A stretch of DNA of 64,000 nt from Loktanella sp. Alg231-35 (lineage in GTDB: Bacteria > Pseudomonadota > Alphaproteobacteria > Rhodobacterales > Rhodobacteraceae): the NCBI RefSeq assembly GCF_900143545.1, contig NZ_FREV01000003.1, positions 496,001-560,000 on the forward strand, read 5' to 3'. The translations under genes and the position numbers were made by a program. Below are positions 1-10,846 of the stretch, piece after piece. Below the pieces are notes generated by a model. The model had not been told where the DNA came from, did not search any database, and saw only the letters and a list, made by a program, of their open reading frames with translations. The number at the start of each line of letters is the position of its first letter. Positions within the stretch are counted from its first letter, which is position 1.

Positions 1-2444
1 GCAAGCACAACGACCTCGACAATGTGGGCTATACGGCGCGGCACCATACGTTTTTTGAGATGCTGGGGAATTTCAGCTTTGGTGACTATTTCAAGGGCGA
101 GGCCATCCCCTATGCCTGGGAATTGCTGACCAAAGAGTTCGGCATCAACAAAGATAAACTGCTGGTCACCGTCTATCATACCGATGATGAGGCGGCGGAC
201 ATGTGGAAGAAGGTCGCGGGCCTGTCCGATGACAAAATCATCCGCATTCCGACCGATGACAATTTCTGGCGTATGGGGCCAACCGGCCCTTGCGGGCCCT
301 GCACCGAGATTTTCTATGATCATGGCGATCACATCTGGGGCGGCCCTCCGGGATCGGAGGAAGAAGACGGCGACCGTTTCATCGAGATATGGAACGTTGT
401 GTTCATGCAAAACGAGCAGTTCGAAGACGGCACAATGAAGCCGCTTGAAATGCAGTCGATCGACACTGGCATGGGGTTGGAACGGATCGGAGCATTGCTG
501 CAAGGCAAGCACGACAACTACGACACTGACCTGATGCGCGCATTGATTGAAGCCTCTGCTGATGCCACGTCGACGGACCCCGATGGTCCGGGCAATACCC
601 ATCACCGTGTGATTGCGGACCATTTGCGCTCGACATCGTTCCTGATTGCCGAAGGCGTGCTGCCCTCCAACGAAGGGCGCGGTTATGTGCTGCGCCGGAT
701 CATGCGCCGGGCGATGCGCCATGCCCATCAGCTGGGCGGCAAAGATCCGGTGATGCATAAACTCGTCTCTGCCTTGGTGCAGCAGATGGGCGCCGCTTAC
801 CCTGAACTGGGCCAAGGCCAGCGGTTGATCGAAGAGACCATGTTGAACGAAGAGGTGCGGTTCAAACAGACCTTGGATCGCGGGTTGAAGCTCTTGGATG
901 AAGAGCTGTCGGGCCTGCCGGATGATGCCGCATTGCCCGGTGAGGCGGCGTTTAAACTGTATGATACTTACGGCTTCCCGCTTGATCTGACGCAGGATGC
1001 ATTGCGCGAAAAGGGCCGCGAAGTAGACACCGATGGCTTTGACGCCGCGATGGCTGCGCAAAAGGCCAAGGCGCGTGCAGCATGGTCAGGGACGGGCGAG
1101 GCTGCGGATAGTGCGATCTGGTTCAATATCGCTGACGAAAGCGGCGCCACAGATTTTCTGGGCTACGACACGCTGACGGCCGAAGGTCAGATCATGGCGT
1201 TGGTGACCGATGGGCAAACACAGGATCATGCCGATGGTACAGTGCAGATCGTGCTGAATCAGACCCCGTTCTATGCAGAGGCGGGTGGTCAGGTCGGCGA
1301 TGCCGGCACATTGCGCACGGAAACCGGGCAGGCCGATATCACGGACACCAAAAAATTTGGCGATGTCTATGTGCATTTCGCCAAGGTGACCAACGGCCAT
1401 TTGCACCAAGGGCAGGGCGCAGAGCTGGTGGTGGATGCGCAACGCCGCGCGACCATTCAGTCCAACCACTCTGCCACGCACCTGCTGAACGAGGCTTTGC
1501 GCGACGTGCTGGGCGATCATATTGCGCAGCGTGGCTCATTGAATGGGCCGGATCGGCTGCGCTTTGATTTCAGCCATACAAAGGCGTTGAACGCGGCCGA
1601 ACTTGCGCAGGTCGAACGTGATGTGAATGCGGTAATCCGCCAGAACGGCACTGTTGAGACGCGGGTCATGACGCCTGATGATGCCCGCGAGATGGGCGCG
1701 CAGGCGCTCTTTGGGGAAAAATACGGCGATGAGGTCCGTGTTGTGTCCATGGGCCGTCAGGAGGGCTCGGGCAAAGGGACTTTTGGCAATACCTATTCGC
1801 TGGAACTTTGCGGGGGCACCCATGTGAAACAACTGGGTGAGATTGGCGCCTTTGTGACGCTTGGCGATAGTGCGTCTAGTGCTGGTGTACGCCGGATCGA
1901 AGCGCTGACCGGCCAAGCTGCGCTGGACCATCTGCGCGCACAAGACGGGCGGCTGGCGCAGGCGGCTGCTGCCTTGAAAGCCCCCAGTGCCGAAGTGGCA
2001 GAGCGCGTCAAGGCGCTGCTGGATGAACGCAAGGCGTTATCCAACGAAGTCGCACAATTGCGCCGCGAGTTGGCGATGGGGGGCGGTGCAAAAGAAACAG
2101 CACCCTCTGAGGTGATCAACGGTGTTGCGTTTCAGGCGCAGGTTTTGTCCGGCGTGACGGGCAAAGACCTGCCCGCGCTGATTGACGAGATGAAAGCGGC
2201 CATGGGCAGCGGTGCGGTTCTGTTGATTGCTGACACAGGCGGCAAGGTCGCCGTCGCCGTAGGTGTGTCCGAGGACCTGCTGGGCCGGGTGTCTGCCGTT
2301 AATATCTTGCGTGCTGTGACACCCGAACTGGGCGGCAAAGGCGGCGGCGGTCGCCCGGATATGGCGCAGGGCGGTGGCGCGTCCGCTGAGAATGCGAATG
2401 CCGGGATTGCAGCGGCGAAATCTGTTTTGGAGGGATTGAAATGA
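1..2444 (+). CDS. alaS: Alanyl-tRNA synthetase, 5' end cut by the window
   Basis: Charges tRNA-Ala in the cytoplasm. The frame is open from base 3 and its first residues already match the class II catalytic core ([20 protein letters not shown]), so roughly the first 70 residues lie outside the window; the GTG at 24 is internal. Visible parts in order: the aminoacylation core with [12 protein letters not shown]; the editing domain with zinc-binding HSATH near 1470 and CGGTH near 1810; and a C-terminal DHHA1-type region with a glycine-rich [16 protein letters not shown] end. The stop overlaps the next start by 4 bp (ATGA), so the two small genes downstream are probably co-transcribed. Confidence 0.97.
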   Translation, partial: KHNDLDNVGYTARHHTFFEMLGNFSFGDYFKGEAIPYAWELLTKEFGINKDKLLVTVYHTDDEAADMWKKVAGLSDDKIIRIPTDDNFWRMGPTGPCGPCTEIFYDHGDHIWGGPPGSEEEDGDRFIEIWNVVFMQNEQFEDGTMKPLEMQSIDTGMGLERIGALLQGKHDNYDTDLMRALIEASADATSTDPDGPGNTHHRVIADHLRSTSFLIAEGVLPSNEGRGYVLRRIMRRAMRHAHQLGGKDPVMHKLVSALVQQMGAAYPELGQGQRLIEETMLNEEVRFKQTLDRGLKLLDEELSGLPDDAALPGEAAFKLYDTYGFPLDLTQDALREKGREVDTDGFDAAMAAQKAKARAAWSGTGEAADSAIWFNIADESGATDFLGYDTLTAEGQIMALVTDGQTQDHADGTVQIVLNQTPFYAEAGGQVGDAGTLRTETGQADITDTKKFGDVYVHFAKVTNGHLHQGQGAELVVDAQRRATIQSNHSATHLLNEALRDVLGDHIAQRGSLNGPDRLRFDFSHTKALNAAELAQVERDVNAVIRQNGTVETRVMTPDDAREMGAQALFGEKYGDEVRVVSMGRQEGSGKGTFGNTYSLELCGGTHVKQLGEIGAFVTLGDSASSAGVRRIEALTGQAALDHLRAQDGRLAQAAAALKAPSAEVAERVKALLDERKALSNEVAQLRRELAMGGGAKETAPSEVINGVAFQAQVLSGVTGKDLPALIDEMKAAMGSGAVLLIADTGGKVAVAVGVSEDLLGRVSAVNILRAVTPELGGKGGGGRPDMAQGGGASAENANAGIAAAKSVLEGLK

Positions 2445-2728
2445 GCGCACTTTGGATTGCCCACGTCATGGTGACGGATGAGGCGGCTTACGGTGAGTAT
2501 GCCAAACGCGCGACCGGCGCGATCGCCGATCATGGTGGCGTCTTTCTGGCCCGTGGTGGGGCTTATGAGCAGTTGGAAGGACCAGATCGCCCGCGCAATG
2601 TAGTGGCGCGATTCCCAAGCCTTCAGGCGGCCCATGATTGCTATTTCTCCGATGCCTACCAAGAGGCGTTGAGCTTTGCCAAAGGCGCGTCGCAGCGCGA
2701 ATTGAGCATCGTCGAAGAGATCGGGTGA
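2441..2728 (+). CDS. DUF1330 family protein
   Basis: A 95-residue cytoplasmic protein with the DUF1330 pattern: it opens with a beta strand ([10 protein letters not shown]), then a Y-x-x-Y segment and a central [17 protein letters not shown]. The family has a ferredoxin-like dimeric alpha-beta-barrel fold, and its function is not settled. It overlaps alaS by 4 bp (ATGA) and the MOSC gene by 4 bp (GTGA), so translation of all three is probably coupled. No catalytic assignment can be made from sequence. Confidence 0.8.
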   Translation: MSALWIAHVMVTDEAAYGEYAKRATGAIADHGGVFLARGGAYEQLEGPDRPRNVVARFPSLQAAHDCYFSDAYQEALSFAKGASQRELSIVEEIG

Positions 2729-3195
2729 AGGGCCAACTGGCCCAGATGATGGCCACCCACGCGCATGTGGGGCGGCTAGAACGGATTGGGTTGCGCGCAG
2801 CGCGCTATGCCGAGATTGACGTCGTCGATCAGGCGGAGATCACAGAGACAGGTTTGATCGGCGATCATGGCCGTGCGGGCAAACGCGCGGTGACATTGAT
2901 GCAGGCCGAACATCTGCCTGTGATCGCTGCACTCTCTGATAATGCCGCGGTGACGCCCGACATGCTGCGGCGCAATCTGCTGATTTCAGGATTGAACCTG
3001 TTGGCCTTGCGCAAAGGCCTGTTGCGCATTGGCGATGCCGTGCTGGACATCCACGGGCCATGTCCACCGTGTTCACGGATGGAAAAGGCGCTTGGCCCCG
3101 GTGGTTACAATGCGATGCGCGGACATGGCGGCTGGTATGCCAGCGTCGCCACGCCTCGTGTGATCAATATAGGTGACGTCGTGGCGCCAGCTTAG
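2725..3195 (+). CDS. MOSC domain protein
   Basis: A 156-residue protein starting at GTG 2725, inside the stop of the DUF1330 gene. An upstream in-frame start at 2638 would overlap that gene by 90 bases and is less likely. The MOSC (molybdenum cofactor sulfurase C-terminal) pattern is seen in ITETGLIGDHG, the NLLISGLNL segment, and the Cys-bearing GPCPPCSRMEKALGPGGYN. MOSC domains bind the molybdenum cofactor or move sulfur to metal centres; the substrate here is unknown. The stop overlaps the convergent typA stop in TTAG at 3192-3195, leaving no room for a terminator between them. Confidence 0.85.
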   Translation: MKGQLAQMMATHAHVGRLERIGLRAARYAEIDVVDQAEITETGLIGDHGRAGKRAVTLMQAEHLPVIAALSDNAAVTPDMLRRNLLISGLNLLALRKGLLRIGDAVLDIHGPCPPCSRMEKALGPGGYNAMRGHGGWYASVATPRVINIGDVVAPA

Positions 3196-5009
3196 GCAGA
3201 ACGGGCCTGCCGTTTACGCTCGTGCGGGTCCAGATAGCGTTTGCGCAGCCGGATAGCATTTGGCGTCACTTCGACCAATTCATCATCGTCGATATAGGCA
3301 ATCGCCTGCTCAAGCGACATTGTCACTGGCGTTGTCAGGCGCACCGCTTCGTCGGTGCCAGAGGCGCGGACGTTGGTCAGTTTCTTGCCCTTAAGGGGGT
3401 TCACTTCAAGATCGTTTTCACGGCTGTGTTCGCCAATGAGCATGCCGGTATAGACGTGCTCTTGCGCACCGATGAACATCTTGCCGCGATCTTCGAGGTT
3501 CCACAGCGCAAAGGCGACCGAGCTGCCGTTTTCCATAGAGATCAGAACACCCTGACGGCGGCCGTCAATCTTGCCCTTATAGGCGGTTTGGCCGTGGAAC
3601 AGACGGTTCAACACGCCAGAACCGCGCGTATCGGTCAGGAATTCACCGTGATACCCGATCAGGCCGCGTGATGGCACATGCGCGATGATGCGGGTTTTAC
3701 CGGCACCTGCGGGTTTCATCTCGATCAGATCACCTTTGCGCGGACCGGTCAGTTTTTCGACCACAACGCCAGTGTATTCATCATCCACGTCGATGGTGAC
3801 TTCTTCTACGGGTTCCATGCGCTGCCCATCTTCTTCGGTGAAAATCACCTGCGGGCGCGAGATGGAAAGTTCAAACCCTTCACGGCGCATGTTTTCGATC
3901 AAAACACCCATCTGAAGTTCGCCACGGCCCGACACTTCAAACGCGTCACCGCCAGGGGTGTCGGCGATTTTGATCGCGACGTTAACTTCGCTTTCCTTCA
4001 TCAGACGTTCGCGGATCACGCGTGACTGTACCTTTTTGCCATCGCGACCAGCCAGCGGGCTGTCGTTGATGCCGAAGGTTACGGTGATGGTGGGTGGGTC
4101 AATCGGTTGGGCAGGGATCGGTGTTTCGATGCTTGGATCGCATAGCGTGTCTGCAACTGTCGCTTTGGTCATGCCTGCAATGGTGACGATGTCACCCGCT
4201 TCGGCCTGATCGATGGGCTGTTGTGCCAAACCACGGAACGCGAGGATCTTGGAGACCCGGAATTGTTCGATCTTTTCGCCCTCGCGCGACAGCGCCTTGA
4301 TCGTGTCGCCTGCTTTTAGCGTACCAGCTTCGACACGGCCCGTCAGGATGCGCCCGATGAAAGGGTCGGCAGACAGGGTGGTTGCCAGCATCTGAAACGG
4401 CTCGGATTTGCGAGTGATCTGTGCGGGGGTGGGCACGTGCTCGACGATCAGGTCAAACAGCGCATCAAGGTTTTCGCGGGGACCGTCGAGGTCCGCGTCA
4501 CACCATCCTGCACGGCCAGAGGCATACATGGATGGGAAATCAAGCTGCTCGTCTGTGGCTTCCAATGCAGCGAAAAGGTCAAACACCTCGTCCACTGCGC
4601 GGTCTGGTTCGCCATCGGGTTTGTCGACCTTGTTGACCACAACGATTGGACGCAAGCCAAGTGCCAGCGCCTTGGAGGTCACGAATTTTGTTTGTGGCAT
4701 TGGGCCTTCTGCGGCATCCACCAGCAGAACAACACCATCAACCATCGACAGGATCCGCTCAACCTCGCCGCCGAAATCGGCGTGGCCGGGAGTGTCGACG
4801 ATGTTGATGCGGGTGCCTTTCCACTCAACGGACGTACATTTCGCCAGAATGGTGATCCCGCGCTCGCGTTCGATATCATTGCTGTCCATGGCGCGTTCTG
4901 ACACCGCCTCATTATCGCGGAACACACCGGATTGTTTGAGGAGTTCATCAACAAGTGTCGTCTTGCCGTGGTCAACGTGCGCGATGATCGCGATATTGCG
5001 GATATCCAT
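3192..5009 (-). CDS. typA: Translational GTPase TypA/BipA
   Basis: A ribosome-associated GTPase of the elongation factor family, involved in ribosome assembly and stress or cold adaptation. I place the start at ATG 5009 ([18 protein letters not shown]), giving 605 residues, the usual family length; the longer frame to 5111 adds 34 residues unlike the family. The P-loop AHVDHGKTT is at about residues 10-18, switch [10 protein letters not shown] near 75, and NKVD near 128. EF-G-like domains III and V and the BipA-specific C-terminus ending in [14 protein letters not shown] follow. It is convergent with and overlaps the MOSC gene by 4 bp. Confidence 0.97.
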   Translation of the reverse strand: MDIRNIAIIAHVDHGKTTLVDELLKQSGVFRDNEAVSERAMDSNDIERERGITILAKCTSVEWKGTRINIVDTPGHADFGGEVERILSMVDGVVLLVDAAEGPMPQTKFVTSKALALGLRPIVVVNKVDKPDGEPDRAVDEVFDLFAALEATDEQLDFPSMYASGRAGWCDADLDGPRENLDALFDLIVEHVPTPAQITRKSEPFQMLATTLSADPFIGRILTGRVEAGTLKAGDTIKALSREGEKIEQFRVSKILAFRGLAQQPIDQAEAGDIVTIAGMTKATVADTLCDPSIETPIPAQPIDPPTITVTFGINDSPLAGRDGKKVQSRVIRERLMKESEVNVAIKIADTPGGDAFEVSGRGELQMGVLIENMRREGFELSISRPQVIFTEEDGQRMEPVEEVTIDVDDEYTGVVVEKLTGPRKGDLIEMKPAGAGKTRIIAHVPSRGLIGYHGEFLTDTRGSGVLNRLFHGQTAYKGKIDGRRQGVLISMENGSSVAFALWNLEDRGKMFIGAQEHVYTGMLIGEHSRENDLEVNPLKGKKLTNVRASGTDEAVRLTTPVTMSLEQAIAYIDDDELVEVTPNAIRLRKRYLDPHERKRQARSA

Positions 5010-5094
5010 TGGATCAGCCTTTTGGGTAAGTTGCCGCGCGGATACCGTGCAATTGCAGCAAAGGCTAGTGCTAATCGCTGGTTTTTCCGCAACG

Positions 5095-5122
5095 AAAAAA
5101 GGCGGCCCCATGGGACCGCCTT
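5095..5122 (-). terminator. Rho-independent terminator after icd
   Basis: Read on the minus strand, a GGCGG/CCGCC-based stem with one internal mismatch and a CATG-centred loop is followed by six T. It lies 25 bases past the icd stop and before typA, so it should end the icd transcript; typA then needs its own promoter in 5010-5094. Confidence 0.8.
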
Positions 5123-5146
5123 AATCGATGCGTTGACGCGCCGGAC

Positions 5147-6355
5147 CTACATCGCGGCGTTCAGGTTCTCATCGATCTTCTCAAGGAACCCTTCGGTTGT
5201 CAGCCAACCTTGATCTGGGCCCACCAGCAGGGCGAGGTCTTTGGTCATGAACCCGCTTTCCACAGTATCCACAATGACTTTTTCCAGCGTGTCAGCAAAA
5301 CCCATCAGCTGGCTGTTGTCGTCCAGCTTGGCGCGGTGCTTCAGCCCGCCAGTCCAGGCAAAGATCGACGCGATAGAGTTGGTCGAGGTCGCTTGCCCTG
5401 CCTGATGCTGGCGGTAATGGCGGGTGACGGTGCCGTGGGCGGCCTCTGATTCGACGATTTTGCCATCGGGCGTCATCAGCTGCGATGTCATCAGGCCCAG
5501 CGAACCAAAGCCCTGCGCGACCGTATCCGACTGCACATCGCCGTCATAGTTCTTGCAGGCCCAGACGAACTTGCCTGACCATTTCATTGCCGAGGCGACC
5601 ATATCGTCAATCAGCCTGTGCTGGTATTCGATCCCGGCTTCGTCGAATTGTTCTTTGAATTCGCGCTCGAACACCTCTTGAAAGATGTCCTTGAACCGCC
5701 CGTCATAGGCTTTGAGGATCGTGTTCTTGGTGGACAGATAGACCGGCCAACCAAGGTTCAGGCCATAGTTGAATGAGGCCCGCGCGAAATCATAGATCGA
5801 AGCATCAAGGTTATACATGCCCATCGCCACACCGGCAGAGGGGCTGTCGAACACTTCTTTCTCGATCACTTCGCCGTCTTCACCGACGAATTTCATGGTC
5901 AGCTTACCGGGGCCGGGCATCAGGAAATCGGTGGCTTTATATTGATCACCAAAGGCATGGCGCCCGATCACAATCGGGTCGGTCCAGCCGGGCACAAGGC
6001 GGGGGACGTTTTTGCAGATAATCGGCGCGCGAAAGACAACGCCGCCCAGAATGTTGCGGATTGTGCCGTTGGGTGAACGCCACATCTCTTTGAGGCCAAA
6101 CTCTTCGACGCGCTGCTCATCCGGGGTGATGGTTGCGCATTTCACGCCAACGCCGATTTCCTTGATCTTTTCGGCGGCATCAATTGTGATCTGGTCGTTG
6201 GTTTCGTCGCGGACCTCCATACCAAGGTCATAGTAAAGCAGATCAACATCAAGGTAGGGCAGGATCAGCTTTTTCTTGATGAAATCCCAGATGATCCGGG
6301 TCATCTCATCGCCATCAAGTTCGACGATAGGGTTCGCTACTTTGATTTTCGACAT
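5147..6355 (-). CDS. icd: NADP-dependent isocitrate dehydrogenase, type II
   Basis: Oxidatively decarboxylates isocitrate to 2-oxoglutarate in the TCA cycle, making NADPH. The 402-residue length and sequence match the homodimeric, eukaryote-like type II family rather than the E. coli type. Visible are the N-terminal [18 protein letters not shown], the isocitrate-binding SPNGTIRN loop (Ser at about 94), the [14 protein letters not shown] stretch, and the metal-site segment [20 protein letters not shown] cut here at 20 residues. The gene is monocistronic, with a terminator downstream and a 100-base gap to a tRNA upstream. Confidence 0.97.
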   Translation of the reverse strand: MSKIKVANPIVELDGDEMTRIIWDFIKKKLILPYLDVDLLYYDLGMEVRDETNDQITIDAAEKIKEIGVGVKCATITPDEQRVEEFGLKEMWRSPNGTIRNILGGVVFRAPIICKNVPRLVPGWTDPIVIGRHAFGDQYKATDFLMPGPGKLTMKFVGEDGEVIEKEVFDSPSAGVAMGMYNLDASIYDFARASFNYGLNLGWPVYLSTKNTILKAYDGRFKDIFQEVFEREFKEQFDEAGIEYQHRLIDDMVASAMKWSGKFVWACKNYDGDVQSDTVAQGFGSLGLMTSQLMTPDGKIVESEAAHGTVTRHYRQHQAGQATSTNSIASIFAWTGGLKHRAKLDDNSQLMGFADTLEKVIVDTVESGFMTKDLALLVGPDQGWLTTEGFLEKIDENLNAAM

Positions 6356-6454
6356 GGTGCGCGCTCCGCAGATAGTGGTTTACCCCTGCAATAGCCTAGT
6401 TCCGTTGCCACGGGAAGTCTGCATACATTTGTATACTGCATTGGGGCGGGGAGG

Positions 6455-6531
6455 TGGTAGGCCCGGCAGGACTTGAACCCGCAACCAAAGCGTTATGAGC
6501 GCTCTGCTCTAACCAATTGAGCTACAGGCCC
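6455..6531 (-). tRNA. tRNA with CAT anticodon (Met-type by anticodon, probably Ile2)
   Basis: A full 77-nt cloverleaf on the minus strand with encoded CCA. The anticodon loop is CTCATAA on a 5-bp stem, and the T-arm is GCGGG/CCTGC around TTCAAGT. The acceptor stem is GGGCCTG paired with CGGGCCT, with discriminator A. A CAT anticodon is shared by elongator Met, initiator Met and the lysidine-modified Ile2 tRNA. The first pair is G-T rather than the initiator-type mismatch, and the C4-G69 and C5-G68 pairs resemble the TilS-recognised Ile2 pattern. Automatic tools would probably call it Met. Confidence 0.93.
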
Positions 6532-6649
6532 CCTAAGAAATCGGAGTAGCAGACCATACGGAAGCGTCAAGCGAATGATCGCGGGTTCGGTGTTCCCTTT
6601 GGCCAAATCATGAGGTAACGACGGCCCAAAGATCAAAGGAGCTGCGCAG

Positions 6650-7690
6650 ATGAGCAAGAATGGCCTGACCTATGCGGACGCTGGGGTGGATATCGACGCT
6701 GGCAATACGCTGGTAGAGCGGATCAAACCTGCGGCCAAACGCACCGCGCGTCCGGGGGTGATGGCCGGACTGGGTGGCTTTGGCGCGCTGTTTGACCTCA
6801 AAGGTGCCGGGTATACCGATCCGGTTCTGGTTGCTGCGACGGATGGTGTTGGCACCAAGCTGCGCATCGCGATTGATACGGGCAATGTGGATACCATCGG
6901 CATCGATCTGGTGGCGATGTGCGTTAATGATCTGGTCTGTCAGGGTGCAGAGCCGTTGTTTTTCCTTGATTACTTCGCAACTGGCAAGCTGGAACTGGAC
7001 GCCGCAACCCGTATCATCGAAGGCATTGCCGCGGGCTGTGCTGCCTCTGGCTGTGCGCTGATCGGCGGCGAGACGGCGGAAATGCCGGGTATGTATGAGG
7101 CCGGAGATTTTGATCTGGCCGGTTTCGCTGTTGGCGCGATGGAACGCGGTGCTGAGCTGCCTGCAGGTGTGGTCGAAGGCGATGTGCTTTTGGGGCTAGC
7201 CTCGGATGGGGTGCATTCGAATGGTTATTCGCTGGTGCGTCGTGTGGTCGATTTGTCGGGCCTTGCGTGGGAAGATGATGCGCCCTTTGCTGATGGCACG
7301 TTGGGTGCTGCATTGCTGGCGCCAACCCGTCTTTATGTGAAACAGGCGCTGGCGGCCGTGCGGGCAGGCGGCGTGCATGCGCTGGCCCATATCACTGGCG
7401 GCGGTCTGACCGAAAACCTGCCACGGGTTCTGCCCGAAGGCTTGGGCGCAAAGATCGACCTGAACGCGTGGGATTTGCCGCCTGTGTTTCAGTGGCTTGC
7501 ACAGACCGGCGGCATGGCAGAAGCCGAGCTTTTGAAAACCTTCAACGCGGGCATCGGCATGGTTCTATCCGTGGACGCAGAGCAGGCGGACGCCCTGACG
7601 GCCTTGTTGGCGGATCAGGGTGAAACGGTCCACAGGCTTGGCCATGTCACGGCGGGCGAGGGCGTGCGCTATTCAGGCGCGCTTTTGTGA
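6650..7690 (+). CDS. purM: Phosphoribosylformylglycinamidine cyclo-ligase (AIR synthetase)
   Basis: Closes the imidazole ring in purine synthesis (FGAM + ATP to AIR). The 346 residues match the family from start to end: [18 protein letters not shown], the nucleotide-binding [16 protein letters not shown] region near residue 62, a conserved [19 protein letters not shown], and [14 protein letters not shown] near 138. The start is set by AAAGGAG 9 bases upstream. The stop overlaps the purN GTG by 4 bp, so purM and purN form a translationally coupled operon. No PurR-type site was recognised upstream. Confidence 0.97.
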   Translation: MSKNGLTYADAGVDIDAGNTLVERIKPAAKRTARPGVMAGLGGFGALFDLKGAGYTDPVLVAATDGVGTKLRIAIDTGNVDTIGIDLVAMCVNDLVCQGAEPLFFLDYFATGKLELDAATRIIEGIAAGCAASGCALIGGETAEMPGMYEAGDFDLAGFAVGAMERGAELPAGVVEGDVLLGLASDGVHSNGYSLVRRVVDLSGLAWEDDAPFADGTLGAALLAPTRLYVKQALAAVRAGGVHALAHITGGGLTENLPRVLPEGLGAKIDLNAWDLPPVFQWLAQTGGMAEAELLKTFNAGIGMVLSVDAEQADALTALLADQGETVHRLGHVTAGEGVRYSGALL

Positions 7691-8283
7691 ACAAACGCGT
7701 TGCGATCCTGATTTCGGGTGGCGGGTCTAATATGGTGGCGCTCGCGGAAACGATGCGCGGTGATCATCCCGCACGGCCCGTTCTGGTGCTGTCCAACAAT
7801 CCTGATGCGGGCGGGCTGGCGAAGGCGCGCAAGCTGAATATCCCAACGCTGGCCATCGATCACAAACCCTTTGGCAAAGACCGGGCAGGGTTTGAGGCGG
7901 CATTGCAGAGCGCGCTTGCGACGGCCAAGCCGGATATCATCTGCCTTGCGGGGTTCATGCGCATTCTGACCGCAGATTTCACCCGGAACTGGGAAGGGAA
8001 GATGTTGAACATCCACCCCTCTTTGCTGCCCAAATACAAAGGGTTGCACACCCACGCCCGCGCGCTTGAGGCAGGCGATGCCGCGCATGGTTGCACGGTC
8101 CACGAGGTGACTGCGGAACTGGACGATGGGCCGATCCGGGGACAGGCGCGTATTGCCGTGCGTCCCGATGATACGGCAGACACACTTGCCGCACGTCTTT
8201 TGCCGCTGGAACATCAGCTTTACCCGGCTGTTTTACGCCGTTTCGCGCAAGGCGACGACACCCCGGTCAATTTGCAGGGCTGA
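7687..8283 (+). CDS. purN: Phosphoribosylglycinamide formyltransferase (PurN)
   Basis: Transfers a formyl group from 10-formyl-THF to GAR, the third step of purine synthesis. It is 198 residues from a GTG start inside the purM stop. Visible are the ISGGGSNM phosphate loop at residues 9-16, [12 protein letters not shown], the catalytic [19 protein letters not shown] segment (His-Pro-Ser) near 107, and the [12 protein letters not shown] motif with the conserved aspartate near 140. Length and motifs are complete. Confidence 0.97.
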   Translation: MNKRVAILISGGGSNMVALAETMRGDHPARPVLVLSNNPDAGGLAKARKLNIPTLAIDHKPFGKDRAGFEAALQSALATAKPDIICLAGFMRILTADFTRNWEGKMLNIHPSLLPKYKGLHTHARALEAGDAAHGCTVHEVTAELDDGPIRGQARIAVRPDDTADTLAARLLPLEHQLYPAVLRRFAQGDDTPVNLQG

Positions 8284-8348
8284 CAGGCGCTTTTCATCAC
8301 CCAACCAATGACCTATCGTCGCCGGAACCAAAGACACACGGACCAAGA

Positions 8349-9506
8349 ATGAAAAGAATCACGACGACCGACGCGTTGGCCGCATTTTGTGCTGAGGCCG
8401 CCAAACGGCCTTATGTCACAGTTGATACAGAGTTTCTGCGAGAGCGGACGTATTATTCAAAGCTCTGCCTTGTTCAGTTGGCCTATCAGGACGAGGCCGG
8501 GGCCGATGCGGTGCTGGTTGATCCTCTGGCTGATGGATTGTCGCTTGATCCGCTTTATGCACTGTTTGAGGATCATGGCTGTGTGAAAGTGTTTCACGCC
8601 GCCCGTCAGGACCTTGAGATTTTCTATGTCGATGCCGGGGTGATCCCAGAGCCGCTGTTTGACACGCAAGTCGCCGCGATGGTCTGCGGTTTCGGAGAGC
8701 AGGCGGGCTATGAAACCCTCGTGCGCAAAATTGCCAAGGCCGATCTGGACAAATCCTCGCGGTTTACTGATTGGTCGCGCCGTCCGCTGACGGATGCGCA
8801 GGCGAAATACGCCTTGGCCGATGTGACCCATCTGCGTGACATCTATGAGTACCTGTCGGCCCGTCTGGCAAAATCCGGGCGCGTCAAATGGGTGGCCGAA
8901 GAAATGGCCGTGCTAGAAGATCCCGCCACCTATCAGGCCAATCCTGATGATGCCTGGAAGCGGGTGAAAACACGCACGCAGTCGGGCAGGTTTCTGGCGA
9001 TTGTGCGCGAGTTGGCCCGGTTCCGCGAGATACATGCGCAAGAGCGCAATGTGCCGCGCAACAGAGTTTTCAAAGACGATGCAATGGTTGAATTGGCATC
9101 GACCAAACCCCAATCCGAACAGGACTTGGGCCGATCGCGCCTGTTGCTGCGCGAGGCCCGCAAGGGTGATATCGCCGCAGGCATCATTGCCAGCGTCAAG
9201 GCCGGTCTGGCTGTTAAACCCGAAGACCTGCCCAAGGCCGATAACAGCCGTGCCAAACTGCAGGTGAACCCCGCACTGGCGGATATGCTGCGTGTACTGC
9301 TTAAGGCCAAGACGGATGATGCCGAGGTTGCCCCAAAGCTGATCGCTACCTCTGCTGATCTGGATGCTTTGGCCGCTGGGCAACGCGACGTGGTCGCCTT
9401 GAAGGGCTGGCGCCGCGAAGTCTTTGGCAATGACGCGTTGCAGCTTTGCGAAGGGCAGGTGGGGCTGGCTGTGAAAGGCCAAAAGGTTGTCACCGTCACC
9501 CTTTGA
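8349..9506 (+). CDS. rnd: Ribonuclease D
   Basis: A 3'-5' exoribonuclease involved in trimming tRNA and other small RNAs. The 385 residues show the DEDD exonuclease core: VDTEFLRERTYYSKLCLVQL near residue 25, HAARQDLEIF near 80, and YALADVTHLRDIYEYL near 155. An HRDC nucleic-acid-binding region follows (RELARFREIHAQERNVPRNR). The gene stands alone, 65 bases after purN with no clear terminator between them, so some read-through from purMN is possible. Confidence 0.95.
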   Translation: MKRITTTDALAAFCAEAAKRPYVTVDTEFLRERTYYSKLCLVQLAYQDEAGADAVLVDPLADGLSLDPLYALFEDHGCVKVFHAARQDLEIFYVDAGVIPEPLFDTQVAAMVCGFGEQAGYETLVRKIAKADLDKSSRFTDWSRRPLTDAQAKYALADVTHLRDIYEYLSARLAKSGRVKWVAEEMAVLEDPATYQANPDDAWKRVKTRTQSGRFLAIVRELARFREIHAQERNVPRNRVFKDDAMVELASTKPQSEQDLGRSRLLLREARKGDIAAGIIASVKAGLAVKPEDLPKADNSRAKLQVNPALADMLRVLLKAKTDDAEVAPKLIATSADLDALAAGQRDVVALKGWRREVFGNDALQLCEGQVGLAVKGQKVVTVTL

Positions 9507-9566
9507 TCTGGACGCCGTCGGACGGCGGACCTACATCAGAGCAAGACCCAGAGATAAGAGTGCATC

Positions 9567-9974
9567 ATGGCCAATCCCGATTTTGAAGATTTGGTGGACA
9601 CCTTTGAGTTCCTTGATGATTGGGAAGATCGCTATCGCCATGTGATCGACATGGGCAAGGCGATGGACCCGCTAGAGGATGCGCTGCGCGTGCCTGCCAC
9701 CAAGGTAGATGGCTGCGCCAGCCAGGTTTGGCTTGTGCCCAAGATCGAAAATGGCACTTTCACATTCCGTGGTGAAAGCGATGCGATGATCGTGCGCGGG
9801 CTGATCGCCGTGCTTCTGGCACTTTATAACGGGCAACCTGTGAGTGAGATCGCACGGATTGATGCAGCGGCAGAGCTAGGTCGGTTGGGGCTCAATGATC
9901 ACCTATCGGCACAACGATCCAACGGCTTGCGGGCCATGGTCGAACGTATCCGACAAACGGCTGCGGCGGCTTAG
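9567..9974 (+). CDS. sufE: SufE-type cysteine desulfuration protein
   Basis: Accepts sulfur from the SufS cysteine desulfurase during Fe-S cluster assembly. The 135 residues match SufE: FEDLVDTFEFLDDWEDRYRH at the N-terminus, the active-site cysteine in KVDGCASQVWL near residue 51, and the conserved SDAMIVRGLIAVL stretch. No suf operon is adjacent, so this is a stand-alone copy and could serve a paralogous desulfurase. Its stop overlaps the convergent DUF1638 stop in TTAG at 9971-9974. Confidence 0.93.
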   Translation: MANPDFEDLVDTFEFLDDWEDRYRHVIDMGKAMDPLEDALRVPATKVDGCASQVWLVPKIENGTFTFRGESDAMIVRGLIAVLLALYNGQPVSEIARIDAAAELGRLGLNDHLSAQRSNGLRAMVERIRQTAAAA

Positions 9975-10597
9975 GTCAGCGCAGTCAAGGCAGGCGTTAG
10001 ATCACCATAACCGGTGAATCGCCTCTCGAACGCAAGCCCAAGGCGCGCTGCGCAAAGCTCTGCCTTTGCGGTTAAAGCCGGATCATCGGTCTGGGCCTGA
10101 TAGACCAGCTTTTCATAGTTGCCAAAATACATGTCGCGCAGATCGGGGTGGCGGCCCAGCCCTAACGGTTCCCAAACGAAGGCATCAAATTGCCGGACAA
10201 GGAAATCGGTCAGGTAAAAGGCTGTCATCTCATCGCGCGCGGCAAAAACCTCATTGCCTTCAAAAAAGGAGTAGCAATGGGGCCCAGCGACCATTTCAAC
10301 ATCAAGCTCTGCGCAGGCGGCCTCTAGCTGGCCGCTGGTGCCGCAATCGGCATAAACGACAAAGATGGTTTCATAGGCATCGCGGTATTTGGCAACGGCC
10401 TCGCGGACCGCAGGCACAATGCGTTCGGGGTGATTATGCAGGATGGCGGGCAGGCACTGCAGGTCCAGATGATCCAGCCCGTCGGATTGCTTGATCGCAA
10501 GGATTTCGCGGGCCAAGGCACCGCAGGCAATCAGCAACACGCGGCCTTGGCCCTTGGGGGCCAGACCATCGTTTGTCAGGGTTGCGTCGTTGGTCAC
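9971..10597 (-). CDS. DUF1638 domain protein
   Basis: A 208-residue protein of unknown biochemical function from GTG 10597, with AGGATG just upstream. The DUF1638 pattern appears as VLLIACGALAREILAI, the LQCLPAILHNHPERIVPAV region, and the Cys-rich FVVYADCGTSGQLEAACAE and PHCYSFFEGN segments; the conserved cysteines suggest a metal or cofactor site. DUF1638 genes are often found beside corrinoid methyltransferase genes, as here: the corrinoid protein is two genes upstream on the same strand, with a small membrane protein between. I infer a role in corrinoid-dependent one-carbon metabolism but cannot name a reaction. Confidence 0.85.
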   Translation of the reverse strand: MTNDATLTNDGLAPKGQGRVLLIACGALAREILAIKQSDGLDHLDLQCLPAILHNHPERIVPAVREAVAKYRDAYETIFVVYADCGTSGQLEAACAELDVEMVAGPHCYSFFEGNEVFAARDEMTAFYLTDFLVRQFDAFVWEPLGLGRHPDLRDMYFGNYEKLVYQAQTDDPALTAKAELCAARLGLAFERRFTGYGDLTPALTALT

Positions 10598-10616
10598 CTG
10601 TTCATCCTATGTGTTG

Positions 10617-10796
10617 TTAGTGCCGGGTCATTCGGCGCAGAGCGACTGCTGCACAAAGCGCCAGAATGCTCAAACCTGCGATGCCCAGCGGCGGGGGCAA
10701 TTGCAGCGCGCCAACAATGGACAAAGCCAGATAAAGCGTGCCTGCCGCAGCCGCAATCACAAGGGCGAGTAGAATAATAAGACGGTTCAATGGCAT
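10617..10796 (-). CDS. Small two-helix membrane protein (59 aa)
   Basis: Reading the minus strand from ATG 10796 gives 59 residues, preceded by a strong AAGGAGG site 6 bases upstream. The product has two hydrophobic segments (LIILLALVIAAAAGTLYLAL, and about residues 36-53) and a basic end RRMTRH. It lies between the corrinoid protein and the DUF1638 gene on the same strand, with gaps of 50 and 19 bases, so all three are probably one operon. I do not recognise a family. The Shine-Dalgarno and position argue that it is real. Confidence 0.7.
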   Translation of the reverse strand: MPLNRLIILLALVIAAAAGTLYLALSIVGALQLPPPLGIAGLSILALCAAVALRRMTRH

Positions 10797-10846
10797 GTCG
10801 TCCTCCTTGAGTATTCAGATAAGGACGACATGCGCATTTTGTAAGA

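Noticed and set aside
1086..1520. 144-codon minus-strand frame inside alaS
   Set aside because: The alaS frame is continuous and conserved there; the antisense product has no recognisable features.
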